DNA from: Catellatospora vulcania
Lineage (GTDB): Bacteria > Actinomycetota > Actinomycetes > Mycobacteriales > Micromonosporaceae
Direction: 5' to 3'
DNA: 64,000 bases
Assembly: GCF_009720385.1 (NCBI RefSeq)
Contig: NZ_ML769305.1
Location: 1-64,000, forward strand
The notes beneath the pieces were generated by a model. That model saw nothing but the letters and a program-made list of their open reading frames with translations, did no database searches and was not told where the DNA came from. Below are positions 20,592-29,024 of the stretch, one piece after another (positions within the stretch are counted from its first letter, which is position 1; every line of letters starts with the position of its first letter). The position numbers and the translations under genes were made by a program.

Positions 20592-20668
20592 GACTCGCTC
20601 ACCTCTCGGACGGGTTCTCGCCCTGGAGCATACCGCCCGCGCTCGCGCGCTCGCGCCCCCGTTTGCCA

Positions 20669-20731
20669 TAGACGTTGGCCTATCTAGATGAGTTTGATCG
20701 CAGGTTTTTCATCCAGATAGGCCAACGTCTA
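20669..20731. repeat. Palindromic element A2 (ATAGACG family)
   Basis: 23-bp arms (20669-20691, 20709-20731) with one mismatch that still allows a G-U pair. The centre contains GAGTTTGATC, as in A1. It lies 39 nt past the stop of the SpoU methyltransferase gene and about 240 bp upstream of pheS. The rest of 20433-20668 holds only the leader ORF candidate and GC-rich sequence. Confidence 0.9.
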
Positions 20732-20769
20732 CGTAAGGCGGGGTGGGGCGGCAGGCCGGAGCGCGGGCG

Positions 20770-21579
20770 TCAGCGCTGGGCGCGGGCGGAGGCGTAGAGG
20801 CAGACCGCGGCGGCGGCGGCGAGGTTGAGGCTCTCGGCGCGGCCGTGGATGGGTACCCGGACGGCGGCGTCGGCGGCGTCGCGCAGGTCGTCGGGCAGGC
20901 CGTGCGCCTCGGAGCCGAACAGCCACGCGGTGGGCCGGGCCAGGGAGCCGTCGTCGGCGAGGTCGTCGAGGTCGGTCGCGCCGTAACCGGAGGTGGCCAG
21001 GGTGCGCAGGCCCGCGTCGCGCAGGGCGGACAGGGTCGCCGCGGCGTCGGGGGCGCGGACCACGTCGAGGTGGAACAGGCTGCCGGCGGAGGCGCGTACA
21101 CACTTGGGGTTGAAGGGGTCCACGGCGTCGCCGGCGAAGATCACGGCGGTGGCGCCCGCGGCGTCGGCGGTGCGCAGCACCGTGCCGGCGTTGCCGGGGT
21201 CGCGGATCTCGACGGCCACCGCGACCAGCCGGGGCGCACGGGCCAGGGCCGCTTCCAGCGGCACGTCGAGCAGGTCGCAGACGGCGATCACGCCCTGCGG
21301 GGTGACCGTGTCGGCAAGTGACTGCATGGCCTCGTCGGTGACCACGGAGAAGTTGGCGCCGCGCAGCAGCGTGCGGTGGCGCGCCTGGCCGTCCTCGGTC
21401 ACGAAGATCTCGCGTACCGCGTCGGCGGCCAGGGCCTCGCGGACCGCCTGCGGGCCCTCGGCCAGGAAGCGCCCGGCCTTCTCCCGGTCCCGGCGGCGGT
21501 GCAGCTTGACAGCGGCAACGACCCGGGGAGTCCGCTGCGTGAACAGCGGGTCCCCGGGTCGATGGAAGTGCTGCGTCAC
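20770..21579 (-). CDS. SpoU/TrmH-family RNA 2'-O-methyltransferase
   Basis: SAM-dependent methyltransferase with the alpha/beta knot fold. 269 aa. An N-terminal substrate-binding domain (res. ~10-100, KAGRFLAEGPQAVREAL) is followed by motif 1 EIRDPGNAGTVLRTADAAGA, motif 2 WLFGSEAHGLP and motif 3 VPIHGRAESLNLAAAA. Exact target (23S rRNA versus tRNA) cannot be told. GTG 21579, 8 bp past rplT, is the first usable start; the next ATG is inside the protein. Its position after rplT is standard in actinobacteria. Confidence 0.93.
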   Translation of the reverse strand: MTQHFHRPGDPLFTQRTPRVVAAVKLHRRRDREKAGRFLAEGPQAVREALAADAVREIFVTEDGQARHRTLLRGANFSVVTDEAMQSLADTVTPQGVIAVCDLLDVPLEAALARAPRLVAVAVEIRDPGNAGTVLRTADAAGATAVIFAGDAVDPFNPKCVRASAGSLFHLDVVRAPDAAATLSALRDAGLRTLATSGYGATDLDDLADDGSLARPTAWLFGSEAHGLPDDLRDAADAAVRVPIHGRAESLNLAAAAAVCLYASARAQR

Positions 21580-21587
21580 CGACGGGC

Positions 21588-21959
21588 TCAGGCGGCCTGA
21601 GCCTCGGCGACGGCCTTCTTGGCCACCGCGACGATGCCGGCGAACGCGGCCTCGTCGTTGACGGCCAGGTCGGCCAGGATCTTGCGGTCCACCTCGACAC
21701 CCGCGAGCTTGAGGCCCTGGATGAGGCGGTTGTACGTCATGCCGTTGGCACGAGCGCCCGCGTTGATGCGGGTGATCCACAGCTGCCGGAAGTCGCCCTT
21801 GCGGTCCTTGCGGTCCCGGTAGGCGTACTGCATCGAGTGGAGGATCTGCTCCTTCGCCTTGCGGTACAGGCGGGAGCGCTGGCCGCGGTAACCGCTGGCG
21901 GCCTCGAGCAGGGTACGGCGCTTCTTCTGGGCGTTGACCGCCCGCTTGACGCGTGCCAT
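21588..21959 (-). CDS. rplT: 50S ribosomal protein L20
   Basis: 123-aa basic protein binding 23S rRNA early in 50S assembly. [19 protein letters not shown] and [18 protein letters not shown] are diagnostic. It is last of the infC-rpmI-rplT set, 40 bp after rpmI. Confidence 0.98.
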   Translation of the reverse strand: MARVKRAVNAQKKRRTLLEAASGYRGQRSRLYRKAKEQILHSMQYAYRDRKDRKGDFRQLWITRINAGARANGMTYNRLIQGLKLAGVEVDRKILADLAVNDEAAFAGIVAVAKKAVAEAQAA

Positions 21960-21999
21960 ATCAGCTTCTCCTTAAAGGTTTCCGTCTAAAAGGCGCGCG

Positions 22000-22194
22000 T
22001 CAGCGGCCGAGCATCTTCTTGATGCGCTTCTCGTCGGCCTTGGCCACCGGGACCGTGCCGCTCAGGCTACGGGTCTCCTTGGAGGACTTGACCTCCAGGC
22101 GGTGGCGCAGACCGGTCTGCTCGCGCATGATCTTGCCAGAGCCGGTCACCTTGACCCGCTTGGCCATGCCGCTGTGCTTCTTCATCTTCGGCAT
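22000..22194 (-). CDS. rpmI: 50S ribosomal protein L35
   Basis: 64-aa basic protein of the large subunit. [18 protein letters not shown] start and [11 protein letters not shown] are typical. It has a GGGGAGAA ribosome-binding site and lies 72 bp after infC. Confidence 0.98.
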   Translation of the reverse strand: MPKMKKHSGMAKRVKVTGSGKIMREQTGLRHRLEVKSSKETRSLSGTVPVAKADEKRIKKMLGR

Positions 22195-22266
22195 AGGAAG
22201 TTCTCCCCTGTTGCAGAATCTCGCCGCACAGCGGGGGCTGTGCGGCAGGTGCCCAATCGAGCGTCG

Positions 22267-22875
22267 TCAGGCCTGTGCCGAGGACTCGGCCACGGCCCCT
22301 TCGGCCAGGGCCTCGTCGCCTTCCGCACCGGTGCCCTCGTCACCCTTGCGGGCCGCGAGCTTCGCGCTGCGGTGCGGCGCAAGCACCATGATCATGTTTC
22401 GCCCGTCCTGCTTCGCCGACGACTCGACAAAACCGACCTCGGCGACCTCTTCCTCCAGCTTGCGCAGGAGGCGGAAGCCAAGCTCCGGGCGGCTCTGCTC
22501 GCGACCGCGGAACATGATCGTCACCTTGACTTTGTCCCCGGCCTTGAGGAACCGCACGACGTGACCCTTCTTGGTCTCGTAGTCGTGCGAGTCGATCTTC
22601 GGCCGGAGCTTCATCTCCTTGATGACCGTCTGCTGCTGGTTACGCCGGGCTTCCCTGGCCTTGAGCGCGCTCTCGTACTTGAACTTGCCGAAGTCCATGA
22701 GCTTGCAGACCGGCGGGCGTGCCATGGGCGCAACCTCGACCAGATCCAGATCGACATCGGCGGCCAACTGCAGGGCGCGCTCCAGCGGGACGATGCCCAC
22801 CTGCTCGCCCTCGGGGCCGACCAGTCGGACCTCACGTGCCCTGATCTGATCGTTGATGCGTGGCTCGACGCTGAT
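22267..22875 (-). CDS. infC: Translation initiation factor IF-3, probable AUC start
   Basis: Binds the 30S subunit, keeps it apart from 50S and proofreads start codons. N-terminal domain ~res. 1-75 ([20 protein letters not shown]), KFKYE linker helix, C-terminal domain KMRPKID-like ([17 protein letters not shown]) to APHRSAK; an acidic Ala/Glu-rich tail of ~30 residues follows. The start is taken as ATC at 22875 because a strong GGGAGG lies 4 nt before it and homology begins there, giving 202 aa. Nearly all infC genes use AUU-type starts for autoregulation. GTG 22902 is the alternative, with a weak ribosome-binding site. Confidence 0.93.
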   Translation of the reverse strand: MSVEPRINDQIRAREVRLVGPEGEQVGIVPLERALQLAADVDLDLVEVAPMARPPVCKLMDFGKFKYESALKAREARRNQQQTVIKEMKLRPKIDSHDYETKKGHVVRFLKAGDKVKVTIMFRGREQSRPELGFRLLRKLEEEVAEVGFVESSAKQDGRNMIMVLAPHRSAKLAARKGDEGTGAEGDEALAEGAVAESSAQA

Positions 22876-22948
22876 GTGGCCTCCCTCAATCGTGTTCCGC
22901 ACCGCCGGATTTCGCGGCGATGCGCTTGGCGTCTGACCGAAAGCAGAA

Positions 22949-22970
22949 GGCCCAGGCGACAGCCTGGGCC
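22949..22970 (-). promoter_or_regulatory. infC leader hairpin (possible attenuator)
   Basis: Perfect 9-bp stem GGCCCAGGC/GCCTGGGCC with a 4-nt loop. On the transcribed strand it is followed by TTCTGCTTTC, pyrimidine-rich but not a full U-tract. It lies about 75 nt before the infC start, a position used for feedback by L20 or IF-3 in other bacteria. The rest of the 328-bp gap 22876-23203 holds the presumed infC promoter and no gene. Confidence 0.5.
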
Positions 22971-23203
22971 CGCTCGACCGGTCTGGGTGCACGCCAAGTG
23001 CACGACCTGAGATCAGGACAGGAAAGTCCCTCACCAGGTGACCGGACCCGAATCGCTCGATGGCGAACGGGTGGGAGCAGGCGCTCCGCTTGCCTCCGGG
23101 CTGCCGGACCAAGCACAGGGCATGATCGCGGGCAACCGGAAAGGTCGACTTGCAAAGATTACCACAACCCGGGATTGCATCTCCGGGACGGTGCGGCTAT
23201 GGC

Positions 23204-23668
23204 TCAGCTCACGGCCGGTGCGGGCTGCTCGGCACGGGCGGCCGCGCGCAGCGCGCGCAGGGCCTGGACGGCCTCCAGGGCGTACGCCCGGTCCACCGCC
23301 TGCACCGCGAGCACCGACACCGTGTCGTCGTTCTCCAGCTCCAGGCTCATCCAGGGCTGGTTGCGCTCGATGTTGACGGCGCGCACGGCACCCCAGGGCA
23401 GCTCGTACCCGCCGATGATGTTGCGGACCCGTACGCCGTCTGCGTCGGCGTCTACCCGCGGGCGGGCCACGGCCATGATGCCCAGGGCGAAGACGACGCC
23501 GAGGCCGATCATCGCGAACTGGTCGCCCTTGCGGAACACGCCCTCGCCGACCTCGGTCAGCGCGGTGCCGATCACGGTGAAGAGCACCAGCACCGCGACC
23601 GCGGCGACGATGCACACCTTCCGGGTGCGCTGGGGCCGGAAACTGACGCGCTGTCCCTCACTGCTCAC
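23204..23668 (-). CDS. PH-like domain membrane protein
   Basis: A 154-aa protein. A short basic N-terminus (RVSFRPQRTRK) is followed by two hydrophobic segments (VCIVAAVAVLVLFTVIGTAL at ~18-37 and FAMIGLGVVFALGIMAVA at ~52-69). The C-terminal part (GVRVRNIIGGYELPWGAVRAV) matches the bacterial PH-like domain found in this locus in many actinomycetes. The GTG at 23668 is selected since residues upstream are not conserved-looking. Function unknown. Located between hisG and infC. Confidence 0.82.
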   Translation of the reverse strand: MSSEGQRVSFRPQRTRKVCIVAAVAVLVLFTVIGTALTEVGEGVFRKGDQFAMIGLGVVFALGIMAVARPRVDADADGVRVRNIIGGYELPWGAVRAVNIERNQPWMSLELENDDTVSVLAVQAVDRAYALEAVQALRALRAAARAEQPAPAVS

Positions 23669-23721
23669 CCGGCCGAGTCTGCCACGCGCCCGGCCGGCCG
23701 GTGCCACCGCCACGGTTTTCC

Positions 23722-23785
23722 ATAGACGTTGGCCTATCTGGTCGAGTTTTCGAGATCAAACTCGGTCAGATAGGCCAACGTCTAT
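23722..23785. repeat. Palindromic element A3 (ATAGACG family)
   Basis: 28-bp arms (23722-23749 and 23758-23785) with a two-base mismatch and an 8-nt loop. The inner arms form GAGTTT/AAACTC. It lies between hisG and the PH-domain gene, 135 nt past the hisG stop. Confidence 0.9.
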
Positions 23786-23835
23786 TCGGGACGGGCGACG
23801 CGGACGGGGTAGCCCGGGTCACGGCGGTGAACGGC

Positions 23836-23919
23836 GTGAGCCGGTGGCGTGCCGGCGTGAGCCGGTGGCGTGCCGGCGTGAGCCGGTGGCGTGCCGGCGT
23901 GAGCCGGTGGCGTGCCGGC
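23836..23919. repeat. 21-bp tandem repeat, four copies
   Basis: The unit GTGAGCCGGTGGCGTGCCGGC occurs four times head to tail with no differences, ending right at the hisG stop codon. A multiple of three, but not part of a supported gene. Perfect identity suggests recent expansion; copy number may vary between strains. Confidence 0.9.
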
Positions 23920-23920
23920 G

Positions 23921-24766
23921 TTACAGGCGGCAGGCGTGGATGTCGGTGACCAGGATGGCGCGGGCGCCGAGGTCGTACAGCTCGTCCATGATCCGGTGCA
24001 CCTCGGTGCGCATGACCATGGCCTGGACGGCGACCCAGCCCTCCCGGTGCAGCGGCGACACCGTCGGCGACTCGATGCCCGGGGTCAGCGCCACCGCGCC
24101 CTCCAGCCGGTCGGCGCGTACGTCGTAGGCGAGCATCACGTACCGGCGGGCCACCAGCACGCCCTGCAGCCGGCGCAGCAGCTGGCTGACCGCGCCGTTG
24201 CGCTCGCCCTCGGGCCGGCCGACCAGCACCGCCTCGGAGACCAGGATCGGCTCGCCGACCGGGACCAGCCCGGCCTGGCGCAGGGTGCCGCCGGTGGCGA
24301 CGACGTCGGCGATCACGTCGGCGACGCCGAGGCGCACCGCGTTCTCCACCGCGCCGTCGAGCTTGACCACGTCGGCCTTGATCTCGTGGTCGGCGAGGAA
24401 ACGCTCGACGACCCCCGGGTACGCGGTGGCGACCCGGCGACCGGCGAGGTCGGCCAGGTCGCGGACGGTCTCCGGAGGAGCCGCGAAGCGGAACGTGGCC
24501 GGCGCGAAGCCCAGCGGCAGCAGCTCGCTGACCGGGGCGCCGGAGTCGACCAGCAGGTCCTGGCCGGTGATGCCCAGGTCGAGGTCGCCGGAGCCGACGT
24601 ACACGGCGATGTCGCGGGGCCGCAGGTAGAAGAACTCGACGCCGTTGTCGGCGTCCACGCAGACCAGGTCGCGGTCGTCGCCGCGCTGGCGGTAGCCCGC
24701 CTCCCGCAGCATGTCGGAGGCAGGTTTGGACAGGGTGCCCTTGTTGGGCACGGCAATGCGAAGCAT
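23921..24766 (-). CDS. hisG: ATP phosphoribosyltransferase (long form)
   Basis: First step of histidine synthesis, joining ATP and PRPP; feedback inhibited by histidine. 281 aa, the long, HisZ-independent form. MLRIAVPNKGTLS is the family start; GDLDLGITGQDLL (~70-82) and the PRPP loop region DVIADVVATGGTLR (~160-173) are visible; the last ~70 residues form the regulatory domain (ALTPGIESPTVSPL). ATG 24766 is chosen since upstream frame only translates element B2. Ends directly at the 21-bp repeat. Confidence 0.97.
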   Translation of the reverse strand: MLRIAVPNKGTLSKPASDMLREAGYRQRGDDRDLVCVDADNGVEFFYLRPRDIAVYVGSGDLDLGITGQDLLVDSGAPVSELLPLGFAPATFRFAAPPETVRDLADLAGRRVATAYPGVVERFLADHEIKADVVKLDGAVENAVRLGVADVIADVVATGGTLRQAGLVPVGEPILVSEAVLVGRPEGERNGAVSQLLRRLQGVLVARRYVMLAYDVRADRLEGAVALTPGIESPTVSPLHREGWVAVQAMVMRTEVHRIMDELYDLGARAILVTDIHACRL

Positions 24767-24795
24767 CTCTCGACTCGTCTCTGTGATCAAGGCTA

Positions 24796-24856
24796 GTTGA
24801 TCATGAAGTTGTGGCGGCGACACACCGTCGAGCCGTGCCACAAGTTCATGATCAAC
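24796..24856. repeat. Palindromic element B2 (GTTGATCATGAAG family)
   Basis: 20-bp arms (24796-24815, 24837-24856) with a single mismatch and a 21-nt centre matching that of B1. It begins 22 nt after the hisE stop and ends 29 nt before the hisG start, within what should be one transcript. Confidence 0.92.
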
Positions 24857-24878
24857 CCGGGAGGAAGACCGGGCGGGA

Positions 24879-25151
24879 TCACAGATGTCGGTAGACGTCC
24901 TTGAGGGTGAGGTTTGAGGCGAGCATCAGGACCTGGGTCTGGTAGAGGAGCTGGGAGATCTCTTCTGCGGCCCGCTCGGGGCCCTCATGCTCGGCGGCCA
25001 TCCACGACTCCGCCGCTTCCTCGACCACCTTCTTGCCGACCGCGTGCACCCCGGCGGTGACCGCCTTGACGGTGCCGGAGGCCGGGTCACCCGCGGCCAC
25101 CTTGGCCTGCAGCTCCTCGAACAGCTCCTCGAACGTCTTCACGGGAGCCAT
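24879..25151 (-). CDS. hisE: Phosphoribosyl-ATP pyrophosphatase
   Basis: Second step of histidine synthesis, cleaving pyrophosphate from phosphoribosyl-ATP. 90 aa, all-alpha MazG-like fold with the metal-binding [14 protein letters not shown] segment (res. ~44-57). The separate hisE gene (not fused to hisI) is usual in actinobacteria. Divergent from the oxidoreductase gene with an 85-bp gap. Confidence 0.96.
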   Translation of the reverse strand: MAPVKTFEELFEELQAKVAAGDPASGTVKAVTAGVHAVGKKVVEEAAESWMAAEHEGPERAAEEISQLLYQTQVLMLASNLTLKDVYRHL

Positions 25152-25236
25152 TCTGCCCGATCCCGATCACAGCGCCCGCAGCGCCCGGCCGCGCGGCACA
25201 TGCTGGGACGGGCCGAAAACGAGGATCATGGGCGGT

Positions 25237-26184
25237 ATGACCGAACGCATGCTGGCCGTACGCCAGGACAGCCTGGGCGGGCCCGAGGTGCTCCGCCTGA
25301 CCGAGGTGGACCGCCCGGCACCGGGCCCGACCGAGGTGCTGGTGCGGGTGCGCGCCGCCGGGGTGAACCCGGTGGACTGGAAGGTGCGCACCCGCGGCGG
25401 GGCCGTCGGCGACCCGCCGTTCACGGTGGGCTGGGACGTCTCCGGCGAGGTCGTGGAGCTGGGGGCGGGGGTGACCCGGTTCGCGGTGGGCGACGAGGTC
25501 TTCGGCATGCCGCGCTTCCCGCAGGCCGCGAGCGCCTACGCGCAGTACGTCACCTCGCCGTCGCGCCACCTGGCCCGCAAACCCGCCGGGCTGGACCACG
25601 TGCACGCCGCGGCGCTGCCGCTGGCCTCACTCACCGCGTGGCAGGCCCTGGTCGACACGGCGCAGCTGACCGCGGGCCAGCGGGTGCTGGTGCACGCCGC
25701 CGCGGGCGGAGTCGGGCATCTGGCGGTGCAGATCGCCAAGGCCAGGGGCGCGTACGTGCTGGGCACGGCCCGCGCCTCCAAACACGAGCTGCTGCGCGAG
25801 CTGGGCGTGGACGAGCCGATCGACTACACCGCGTACGACTTCGTGCAGGTCGCCAAGGACGTCGACGTGGTGTTCGACACGGTCGGCGGCGACTACGAGG
25901 ACCGCTCGCTGCACACGCTGCGCCCCGGCGGCATCCTCGTCGGCATCCTGAACGCGGGCAGCGCCGCCGAGACCGCCCGCAAGGCCCAGGCGCTGGGCGT
26001 ACGCGGCACCGGCATGCTCGTCGAGCCCGACCACACCGGGCTGGAGGAGGTCGCCGCGCTGATCGAGGCGGGCAAGCTGCGCCCGCTGGTGGCCGCGACG
26101 TTCCCGCTCGCCGAGGCGGCGCAGGCGCACGAGCTGGGCGAGACCGGGCAGACCTCCGGCAAGATCGTGTTGACCGTCGACTGA
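25237..26184 (+). CDS. Quinone-oxidoreductase-like NADP-dependent dehydrogenase
   Basis: A zinc-independent MDR-family enzyme of 315 aa. GroES-like domain first (RVRAAGVNPVDWKVRTRGG, res. ~35-53), then the nucleotide-binding domain with VLVHAAAGGVGHLAVQIAK (~150-168). No structural zinc Cys set. It probably reduces quinones or enones; substrate unknown. The ATG 25237 is chosen by family N-terminus; an ATG at 25228 is nearer to GAGG. One of few plus-strand genes here, apparently an insertion into the his-rib core order. Confidence 0.88.
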   Translation: MTERMLAVRQDSLGGPEVLRLTEVDRPAPGPTEVLVRVRAAGVNPVDWKVRTRGGAVGDPPFTVGWDVSGEVVELGAGVTRFAVGDEVFGMPRFPQAASAYAQYVTSPSRHLARKPAGLDHVHAAALPLASLTAWQALVDTAQLTAGQRVLVHAAAGGVGHLAVQIAKARGAYVLGTARASKHELLRELGVDEPIDYTAYDFVQVAKDVDVVFDTVGGDYEDRSLHTLRPGGILVGILNAGSAAETARKAQALGVRGTGMLVEPDHTGLEEVAALIEAGKLRPLVAATFPLAEAAQAHELGETGQTSGKIVLTVD

Positions 26185-26194
26185 CCGGTGGAAT

Positions 26195-26244
26195 GGATCT
26201 TGTGCAGTTGGTGTCGCTGGAACGACACCAACTGCACAAGATCC
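26195..26244. repeat. Palindrome F with AAGATC/GATCTT ends
   Basis: A perfect 22-bp stem (26195-26216 and 26223-26244) with a 6-nt loop CTGGAA. Ends GGATCTTG and CAAGATCC are the inverse orientation of the other AAGATC elements. It sits 10 nt past the oxidoreductase stop and 44 nt from the convergent lipoprotein gene end, so it can serve as a two-way terminator. Confidence 0.9.
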
Positions 26245-26288
26245 GCGCCGGGGCCGCCATCGCATCGGGGCGGCGGCCCCGGCGGCGG

Positions 26289-27197
26289 TCACTTCACGGT
26301 GACCGTGTGGTTGTCGACGAACATCTTCGCGCCGTCGTTCTCCGAGATGTCGAAGACCTCGATGACGTACGTGCCGGTCGGCAGCGACAGCCGCAGCTTC
26401 GCCTCACCCTGGGCCGGGCCGCCCGCGTCCAGGGTGATGAAACCCTCGCGGACCACGGTGCTCCCCCGCCGGATCTCGTAGTTCATGGTGGCCTCGAAGA
26501 CCATGCCGGCCACGTGCAGGGTGAAGTCCTTGGGCACCGTCGCGCCCTCCTGCGGGTCGATCAGCCACACCGGCAGCAGCGTGTCCACCGCCGGGGCGCG
26601 GCGCAGCGGGTCCTTCGTGCCGACGTGGCCCCACAGCTCGTCGACGGGCTTGCCGTCGAGGTGGATGCGCACCTTGGGCTTGCCGCTGACCGCGGTCGCG
26701 GTCCACACCAGCTGCTGCACCGCCTGGTGGGCGGCGAAGGAACCGGCATCGCCGTTGATCCGCGCCCCGGCCAGGTCGACGGTGACAGTGTCGCCGGACA
26801 CGGTCGCTCCGCGCACCCGGGCACTGGCGGGCCACATGCTGGAGTAGTCGGGGTCGTACGCGGTGCGGCCGTCGAGCATCTCGGCCACCGCGGCCTTCAC
26901 CTTCGCCGCGGCGGACCCGTCGCCGGTGGACAGCCGGTGGAACTCGCGGACCAGCTTCGGCTCGCCGCGGTCGTTGGCGAGGTAGTAGACGGCCAGCGAG
27001 CCGGCGGTGTTCGCGGGCGGGGCGGGCTCGTCAGTGGAGCCCGGCGCGCTGGGTGAGGGTGCGGTGGTGCCCGGCGCGGCCGAGGCCGACGGCGCCGCTG
27101 ACCCCGTGGGGTCCGGTGAGGGCGTGGTGGGGGTGCACGCGGCCGACAGCGCGACCAGCGCGACCGGCAGGAGCACCTTGAACCTCAGCGCAGACAT
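26289..27197 (-). CDS. Lipoprotein with GerMN and Gmad2-type domains
   Basis: 302 aa with a lipobox LSAAC (Cys21), then a Pro/Ser/Thr linker (~22-65). The GerMN (sporulation/spore germination) domain spans ~70-190 (SLAVYYLANDRGEPKLVREF, VTVDLAG, AVQQLVWTAT) and an Ig-like Gmad2 domain follows (~205-302, FEATMNYEIRRGSTVVREGF). Such proteins are surface lipoproteins of unknown role; in actinomycetes a relative is LpqB. No operon partner. Confidence 0.85.
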   Translation of the reverse strand: MSALRFKVLLPVALVALSAACTPTTPSPDPTGSAAPSASAAPGTTAPSPSAPGSTDEPAPPANTAGSLAVYYLANDRGEPKLVREFHRLSTGDGSAAAKVKAAVAEMLDGRTAYDPDYSSMWPASARVRGATVSGDTVTVDLAGARINGDAGSFAAHQAVQQLVWTATAVSGKPKVRIHLDGKPVDELWGHVGTKDPLRRAPAVDTLLPVWLIDPQEGATVPKDFTLHVAGMVFEATMNYEIRRGSTVVREGFITLDAGGPAQGEAKLRLSLPTGTYVIEVFDISENDGAKMFVDNHTVTVK

Positions 27198-27253
27198 ACC
27201 TCAGGTGTACGTCCACCCGTCAATGCCCGCCACCCACCGTTCAGGCGAAGGAC

Positions 27254-27307
27254 GAAGGAAGGGCGCCTTCCACACGGACGTCCGTGTGGAAGGCGCCCTT
27301 CCTTCGT
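27254..27307. repeat. Perfect 54-bp palindrome G1 (AAGGAAGGGC family)
   Basis: 27-bp arms meet with no loop (27254-27280, 27281-27307). Arms read CGAAGGAAGGGCGCCTTCC-type sequence. It begins 6 nt past the ribH stop and is probably its terminator. The same family recurs inside bioA at 44717-44759. Confidence 0.93.
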
Positions 27308-27312
27308 GTCGG

Positions 27313-27786
27313 TCAGCGGGCGAGGGTGCGCAGGGTGACGGCGGCGTCGAGGGCGGCGACTACCGCCTCCCCGCCTTTGTCCTCGCTGGACTCGGGCAGG
27401 CCGGCGCGGTCGCGGGCCTGCGCGACGGTGTCCACGGTGAGCACGCCGTGCGCGACCGGGGTGGACTCGTCGAGCGCGATACGGGTCAGGCCCTCGGTGA
27501 CCGAGGAACTGACGTACTCGAAGTGGGCGGTCTCCCCGCGGATCACCACGCCGAGTGCCACCACCGCGTCGTGGCGGCGGGCCAGGGCCTGCGCGACCAC
27601 CGGCAGCTCGACCGCGCCCGCGACGTGGACGACCTGCACGTCAGCCACATTGCACGCCTTGGCCGCGGCCTGCGCCCGGTCGAGCATCTGCTCGACCAGG
27701 TCGGCGTGCCAGCGGGTGGCGACGATGCCGAGGCTGAGCCCGGTCGCGTCCACGGTCGTCGGTTCGGGGGCGCCGTGACCGGCCAT
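27313..27786 (-). CDS. ribH: 6,7-dimethyl-8-ribityllumazine synthase
   Basis: Condenses the RibA-derived pyrimidine with the RibB product to lumazine; forms icosahedral or pentameric shells. 157 aa. GAVELPVVAQAL (~57-68) and GVVIRGETAHFEYV (~82-95) with the catalytic His are present. The ATG overlaps the ribBA stop by one base (TGATG). Last gene of the riboflavin operon. Confidence 0.97.
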   Translation of the reverse strand: MAGHGAPEPTTVDATGLSLGIVATRWHADLVEQMLDRAQAAAKACNVADVQVVHVAGAVELPVVAQALARRHDAVVALGVVIRGETAHFEYVSSSVTEGLTRIALDESTPVAHGVLTVDTVAQARDRAGLPESSEDKGGEAVVAALDAAVTLRTLAR

Positions 27787-29024
27787 CAGCTCAGCCCTTC
27801 CAGGTCGTCCAGCTCGGACAGGTCCAGGTCGTGGCCCATCCGGTCGCGTTTGGTACGCAGGTAGCGCAGGTTCTCCGGGTGTGGCCGGATCGGCAGCGCC
27901 TCGCGGCCGGTCACCTTCAGGCCGTACCCGTCCAGCCCGGCGCGCTTGGCCGGGTTGTTGGTGAGCAGGCGCATGGTGCGCACGCCCAGGTCGTAGAGGA
28001 TCTGCGCGCCGGTGCCGTAGTCGCGCGCGTCGGCGGGCAGGCCCAGGTCGAGGTTGGCGTCGACGGTGTCGCGGCCCGCGTCCTGCAGCTGGTAGGCCTG
28101 CAGCTTGTGCAGCAGGCCGATGCCGCGGCCCTCGTGCCCGCGCACGTACAGCACCACGCCGCGGCCCTCCTCGGCCACCTTGCGCAGCGCCGCCTGCAGC
28201 TGCGGCCCGCAGTCGCAGCGCACCGAGCCGAACACGTCGCCGGTCAGGCATTCGGAGTGCACCCGGACCAGCACGTCCTGGCCGTCGCCGACCTCGCCGT
28301 AGACCAGCGCCACGTGCTCGGCGTTGTCGTGCGTGGCGTGGTAGCCGACAGCGGTGAACTCGCCATACTCGGTGGGCAGGCGGGCCTCGACGACCCGGCG
28401 GACCAGCTGCTCGGTGCGGCGGCGGTAGGCGATCAGATCGGCGATGCTGACCAGCACCAGCTCGTGTTCCTCGGCGAAGCGCTGCAGGTCGGGCAGGCGC
28501 ATCATGGTGCCGTCGTCGTTGACCATCTCGCACATCGCGGCGGCCGGGTGCAGGCCCGCGAGCTGGGCCAGGTCGACGCCGGACTCGGTGTGCCCGGGAC
28601 GGCGCAGCACGCCGCCGGTCTTGGCCCGCAGCGGCACCACGTGGCCCGGCCGGGCCAGGTCGGTGGGCTTGGTGGCCGGCTCGCCGAGCAGGCGCAGGGT
28701 GCGCGCGCGGTCCGCGGCGGAGATGCCGGTCGACACGCCCTCGCGGGCGTCGACGGTCACGCAGTACGCGGTGCCGCGGCGGTCCTGGTTGGTGTAGTAC
28801 ATCGGCGGCAGTTCGAGGCGGTCGGCCTCCTCCTCGGTGATGGCCACGCAGATGTAGCCCGAGGTGTAGCGCACGGTGAAGGCGACCAGCTCCGGCGTCG
28901 CCAGCTCGGCGGCGAAGATCAGGTCGCCCTCGTTCTCGCGGTCCTCGTCGTCGACCACGATGACGGGCTTGCCCGCCTTGATCGCGGCGATCGCGTCCTC
29001 GATCGTATTGAGTCCCATGTTCAC
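27786..29024 (-). CDS. ribBA: Bifunctional DHBP synthase / GTP cyclohydrolase II
   Basis: Makes both riboflavin precursors: DHBP from ribulose 5-phosphate (N-terminal RibB domain, res. ~1-200, [13 protein letters not shown] acidic loop) and the pyrimidine from GTP (C-terminal RibA domain, ~205-400). RibA zinc ligands lie in [18 protein letters not shown], and [10 protein letters not shown] is the GTP site. 412 aa. GTG 29024 overlaps the ribE stop (GTGA); ATG 29018 is an alternative. Confidence 0.97.
   Translation of the reverse strand: MNMGLNTIEDAIAAIKAGKPVIVVDDEDRENEGDLIFAAELATPELVAFTVRYTSGYICVAITEEEADRLELPPMYYTNQDRRGTAYCVTVDAREGVSTGISAADRARTLRLLGEPATKPTDLARPGHVVPLRAKTGGVLRRPGHTESGVDLAQLAGLHPAAAMCEMVNDDGTMMRLPDLQRFAEEHELVLVSIADLIAYRRRTEQLVRRVVEARLPTEYGEFTAVGYHATHDNAEHVALVYGEVGDGQDVLVRVHSECLTGDVFGSVRCDCGPQLQAALRKVAEEGRGVVLYVRGHEGRGIGLLHKLQAYQLQDAGRDTVDANLDLGLPADARDYGTGAQILYDLGVRTMRLLTNNPAKRAGLDGYGLKVTGREALPIRPHPENLRYLRTKRDRMGHDLDLSELDDLEGLS

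Noticed and set aside
23836..23919. CRISPR array
   Set aside because: The 21-bp units are contiguous without spacers.
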